DNA of 64,000 bases. It comes from Dreissena polymorpha. Its lineage: Eukaryota; Mollusca; Bivalvia; Myida; Dreissenidae. The position numbers and the translations under genes are program-made. The notes beneath the pieces are model-generated. The model was not told the origin of the DNA and made no database searches. It was given only the letters and a program-made list of their open reading frames with translations. The stretch spans positions 26,902,532-26,966,531 of the forward strand of contig NC_068366.1 in NCBI RefSeq assembly GCF_020536995.1. The letters are read 5' to 3'. Shown one piece after another: positions 59,720-64,000 of the stretch. Every line of letters begins with the position of its first letter. The first letter of the stretch is position 1.

Positions 59720-62130
59720 CATTGGGCCATGTTTGTTTTCACTGAGGGGATCTGCTATAGTAATCAGATGTCTCATGGGCCATGTGTGTTTTCACTGAGG
59801 GGATCTGCTCTAGTAAGCAGATGTCTCATCAGCCATGTCTACTTTCATTGAGGGGATCTGCTCTAGTAAGCAGATGTCTCATGGGCCATGTTTGTTTTCA
59901 ATGAGGGGATCTGCTCTATGAATCAGATGTCTCATGAGCTATGTTTGTTTTCACTGAGGGGATCTGCTCTAGTAATAGATGTCTCATGGGCTATGTTTGT
60001 TTTTACTGAGGGGATCTGCTCTAGTAAGCAGATGTCTCATGGGCTATGTTTGTTTTCACTGAGGGGATCTGCTCTAGTAATCAGATGTCTTATGGGCTAT
60101 GTTTGTTTTCACTGAGAGGATCTGCTCTAGTAATCAGATGTCTTATGGGCCATGTTCCATGTCTGTTTTCATTGAGAGGATCTGCTCTAGTAAGCAGATG
60201 TCTCATGGGCCATGTTTGTTTTCACTGAGGGGATCTGCTCTAGTAATCAGATGTCTCATGGGCTATGTTTGTTTTCACTGAGAGGATCTGCTCTATTAAT
60301 CAGATGTCTCCTGGGCCATGCTTGTTTTCACTGAAGGGATCTGCTCTACTTATCAGATGTCTCATTGGCTATTTTTGTTTTCACTGAAGGGATCTGCTCT
60401 AGTAGCAGATGTCTCATGGGCCATGTTTGTTTTCAATGAGGGGATCTGCTCTATTAATCAGATGTATCATGGGCTATGTTTGTTTTCAATGAGGGGATCT
60501 GCTCTAGTAATCTTGTCTCATTTGCCATGTTTATTTTCACTGAGGGGATCTGCTCTAGTAATCTTGTCTCATTTGCCATATTTGTTTTCACTGATAGGAT
60601 CTGCTCTAGTAATCAGATGATTCATTGGCTATGTTTGTTTTCACTGAGGGGATCTGTTCTAGTAGTCATGTTTCATGGGCCATGTTTGTTTTCAATGAGG
60701 GGATCTGCTATAGTAATCAGATGTCTCATGGGCCATGTTCAATGTCTGTTTTTATTGAGGGGATCTGCTCTAGTAAGCATATGTCTTATGGGCCATGGTC
60801 CATGTCTGTTGTCATTGAGGGGATCTGCTCAAGTAAGCAAATGTCTCATGGGCTATGTTTGTTTTCACTAAGGGGATCTCCTCTAGTAATCAGATGTCGC
60901 ATGGGCCATGTCCCATGTCTGTTTTCATTGAGGGAATCTGCTCTAGTCATCATATGTCTCATGGGCCATGTTCCATGTCTGTTTTCATTGAGGGGATCTG
61001 CTCTAGTTAGCAGATGTCTTATGGGCCATGTTTGTGTTCATAGAGGGGATCTGCTCTAGTCATCAGATGTCTCATGGGCCATGTTCCATGATTGTTTTCA
61101 TTGAGGGGATCTGCTCTTGTAAGAAGATGTCTAATGGGCCATGTTCCATGTCTGTTTTCATTGAGGGGATCTGCTCTAGTAAGCAGATGTCTCATCGGCC
61201 ATGTCTATTTTCACTGAGGGGATCTGCTCAAGTAAGCAGATGTCTCATGGGCTATGTTTGTTTTCACTGAGGGGATCTGCTCTAGTAATCAGATGTCTTA
61301 TGGGCCATGTTCAATGTCTGTTTTTCATTGAGGGGATCTGCTCTAGTAAGCAGATGTCTCTTGGGCCATGTCTGTTTTCACTGAGGGGATCTGCTATAGT
61401 AAGCAGATGTATCATGGGCTGTGTTGGTTTTCACTGAGGGGATCTGCTATATTAATCTTGTCTCATTTGCCATGTTTGTTTTCACTGAGGTGATCTGCTT
61501 TAGTAATCTTGTCTCATTTGCCATGTTTGTTTTCACTGAGGGGATTTGCTCTAGTAATCAGATGACTCATGGGCTATGCTTGTTTTTACTGAGGGGATCT
61601 GTTCTAGTAATCATGTTTCATGGGTCATGTTTGTTTTCACTGAGGGGATCTGCTCTAGTAAGCAGATGTCTCATGGACTATGTTTGTTTTCACTGAGGGG
61701 ATCTGCTCTAGTAATCAGTTGTCTTATGGGCTATGTTTGTTTTCACTGAGGGGATCTGCTCAAGTAAGCAGATGTCTCATGGGCTATGTTTGTTTTCACT
61801 GAGGGGATCTGCTCTAGTTATCAGATGTCTTATGGGCCATGTTCCATGTCTGTTTTCATTGAGGGGATCTGCTCTAGTAAACAGATGTTTCATGGGCCAT
61901 GTTTGTTTCACTGAGGGGATCTGCTCTATTAATCAGATGTCTCTTGGGCCATATCTGTTTTCAATGAGGGGATCTGCTCTAGTAAGCAGATGTCTCCTGT
62001 GCCATGTCTGTTTTCACTGAGGGGATCTGCTCTAGTAATCAGATGTCTCATGGGCTATGTTTGTTTTCACTGAGGGGATCTGTTCTAGTAATCATGTTTC
62101 ATGGGTCATGTTTGTTTTCACTAAGGTGAC
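59720..62130. repeat. 53-bp minisatellite, about 45 units
   Basis: The unit runs from CATGGGCCATGTTTGTTTTC through ACTGAGGGGATCTGCTCTAG to TAAGCAGATGTCT, with some units lengthened by an extra GGGCCATGTTCCATGTC. A unit length of 53 makes a frame change each unit, and two of the three passes lack stops, so long pseudo-frames (up to 144 codons, reading VFTEGICSS and LFSLRGSALV) appear. Within each unit ATCTGCT and AGCAGAT form a short dyad around CTAGTA. A higher-order pattern is visible: the block near 60503 (AATCTTGTCTCATTTGCC twice) recurs at about 61454. Confidence 0.95.
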
Positions 62131-62339
62131 CACCACAGTCAAGCATACCCCCTCATGGGCCATGTTCCATTTTGTTTTTCAATGTATTTTTTTTTCATTT
62201 TTGAAGATAATTGTAATCAATGAGAATCATATTCTCATGGACCATGTTTGTGATTCAATTGAGATAGGTCCCTGCACATTTAATCAGAAAAATCATGGGC
62301 GGTCTGCACCCGCAAGGGTGATCTGCTCTATTAATCAGA
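62131..62339. other. blended junction between duplication copies
   Basis: Words from the end of the dispersed repeat (GTGACCACCAC, GATTCAATTGAGATAGGTCC, GGGCGGTCTGCACCCGCAAG) alternate with words from the minisatellite (CTCATGGGCCATGTTCCA, CTCATGGACCATGTTTGT, ATCTGCTCTATTAATCAGAT). Neither parent fits alone. See the findings. Confidence 0.7.
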
Positions 62340-64000
62340 TCTTAAAGGCTCAATGTTTTTTCTCTGATCATTTTGTAGGGTAATCAACTAATGACGATTT
62401 CAAAATAACATATAATGCAAACAAAAATTGTTATGCAATATTGACAAATTCAATTCAGTGTTGTTGCTTTTTATTTCAATTTAGTTTGTTTTAGCCTCAA
62501 CATGCAAAAAAACTGATACTCTGACAACTGAGATAATCTTTCACTCCCAGATCACTCTTGCAACAATATGCTAATTATTGATTTCTTAACAAACAATTCA
62601 TTGGGCCATGTTTGTTTTCACTGAGGGGATCTGCTATAGTAATCAGATGTCTCATGGGCCATGTGTGTTTTCACTGAGGGGATCTGCTCTAGTAAGCAGA
62701 TGTCTCATCAGCCATGTCTACTTTCATTGAGGGGATCTGCTCTAGTAAGCAGATGTCTCATGGGCCATGTTTGTTTTCAATGAGGGGATCTGCTCTATGA
62801 ATCAGATGTCTCATGAGCTATGTTTGTTTTCACTGAGGGGATCTGCTCTAGTAATAGATGTCTCATGGGCTATGTTTGTTTTTACTGAGGGGATCTGCTC
62901 TAGTAAGCAGATGTCTCATGGGCTATGTTTGTTTTCACTGAGGGGATCTGCTCTAGTAATCAGATGTCTTATGGGCTATGTTTGTTTTCACTGAGAGGAT
63001 CTGCTCTAGTAATCAGATGTCTTATGGCCATGTTCCATGTCTGTTTTCATTGAGAGGATCTGCTCTAGTAAGCAGATGTCTCATGGGCCATGTTTGTTTT
63101 CACTGAGGGGATCTGCTCTAGTAATCAGATGTCTCATGGGCTATGTTTGTTTTCACTGAGAGGATCTGCTCTATTAATCAGATGTCTCCTGGGCCATGCT
63201 TGTTTTCACTGAAGGGATCTGCTCTACTTATCAGATGTCTCATTGGCTATTTTTGTTTTCACTGAAGGGATCTGCTCTAGTAGCAGATGTCTCATGGGCC
63301 ATGTTTGTTTTCAATGAGGGGATCTGCTCTATTAATCAGATGTATCATGGGCTATGTTTGTTTTCAATGAGGGGATCTGCTCTAGTAATCTTGTCTCATT
63401 TGCCATGTTTATTTTCACTGAGGGGATCTGCTCTAGTAATCTTGTCTCATTTGCCATATTTGTTTTCACTGATAGGATCTGCTCTAGTAATCAGATGATT
63501 CATTGGCTATGTTTGTTTTCACTGAGGGGATCTGTTCTAGTAGTCATGTTTCATGGGCCATGTTTGTTTTCAATGAGGGGATCTGCTATAGTAATCAGAT
63601 GTCTCATGGGCCATGTTCAATGTCTGTTTTTATTGAGGGGATCTGCTCTAGTAAGCATATGTCTTATGGGCCATGGTCCATGTCTGTTGTCATTGAGGGG
63701 ATCTGCTCAAGTAAGCAAATGTCTCATGGGCTATGTTTGTTTTCACTAAGGGGATCTCCTCTAGTAATCAGATGTCGCATGGGCCATGTCCCATGTCTGT
63801 TTTCATTGAGGGAATCTGCTCTAGTCATCATATGTCTCATGGGCCATGTTCCATGTCTGTTTTCATTGAGGGGATCTGCTCTAGTTAGCAGATTGTCTTA
63901 TGGGCCATGTTTGTGTTCATAGAGGGATCTGCTCTAGTCATCAGATGTCTCATGGGCCATGTTCCATGATTGTTTTCATTGAGGGGATCTGCTCTTGTAA
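62340..64000. repeat. second copy of 59455-61121 (offset about 2,878 bp)
   Basis: The lead-in and the order of individual variant minisatellite units are reproduced almost base for base; the visible differences are mostly single-base losses or gains (near 63027, 63887, 63925). It runs off the right edge. Confidence 0.95.

Noticed and set aside
59888-63922. Membrane-like proteins of 75-144 codons (MFVFTEGICSS..)
   Set aside because: All are read-through of the 53-bp minisatellite in shifting frames.
59720-64000. A CRISPR array
   Set aside because: The 53-bp units are contiguous with no unique spacers, and the sequence is clearly animal.

Overview
This is animal nuclear DNA. The coding pieces are spliced exons, the sequence is AT-rich and gene-poor, and it holds many short DNA transposons, a tRNA-derived SINE and several dispersed repeats. 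These repeats carry runs of AGGTCA and ends of the type seen in bivalve molluscs. A bivalve, perhaps a Dreissena-like mussel, is my best guess; this comes from familiarity with the repeats, not from a search.

Layout. (1) 1-998, minus strand: the 5' 332 codons of a class A G-protein-coupled receptor, running off the left edge. (2) About 5-26 kb, plus strand: scattered exons that I read as one long, transposon-riddled gene. It has a probable first coding exon (8054-8166), a SET-domain exon (13871-14004), a possible 16-base exon (14894-14909), a Glu/Ser-rich exon (19430-19693), two exons shaped like the end of a tyrosine-recombinase domain (20912-21025, 23014-23095), a 14-codon acidic exon (23500-23541), and two more copies of the Glu/Ser-rich exon (24962-25196, 25861-gap). 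From 20912 on, the splice phases fit without adjustment; the upstream part is incomplete. (3) 26071-26170: a 100-N assembly gap. (4) 26171-48686: eight head-to-tail units of an unidentified 2.5-3.0 kb repeat. Six carry a 476-bp TTAA-flanked MITE and two show the empty site. (5) 49676-49784, minus strand: first coding exon of a PHD-type zinc-finger protein. (6) 50-56 kb: nested and solo TIR elements. (7) 56305-56504, plus strand: the exon with the start codon of a katanin p60 ATPase subunit. (8) 58-64 kb: a dispersed repeat, then a 53-bp minisatellite of about 2.4 kb. A 2,878-bp segment containing part of it is repeated, and the join looks like a blended consensus.

Most long open frames in the window are translations of tandem repeats (TA tracts, the 24-bp and 53-bp minisatellites, the 3-kb array), not genes. 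I saw no retrovirus, LTR element, Polinton, CRISPR array or rRNA. The genes (receptor, SET/recombinase-like protein, PHD protein, katanin) have no evident functional link; the window is a repeat-rich stretch between unrelated genes.
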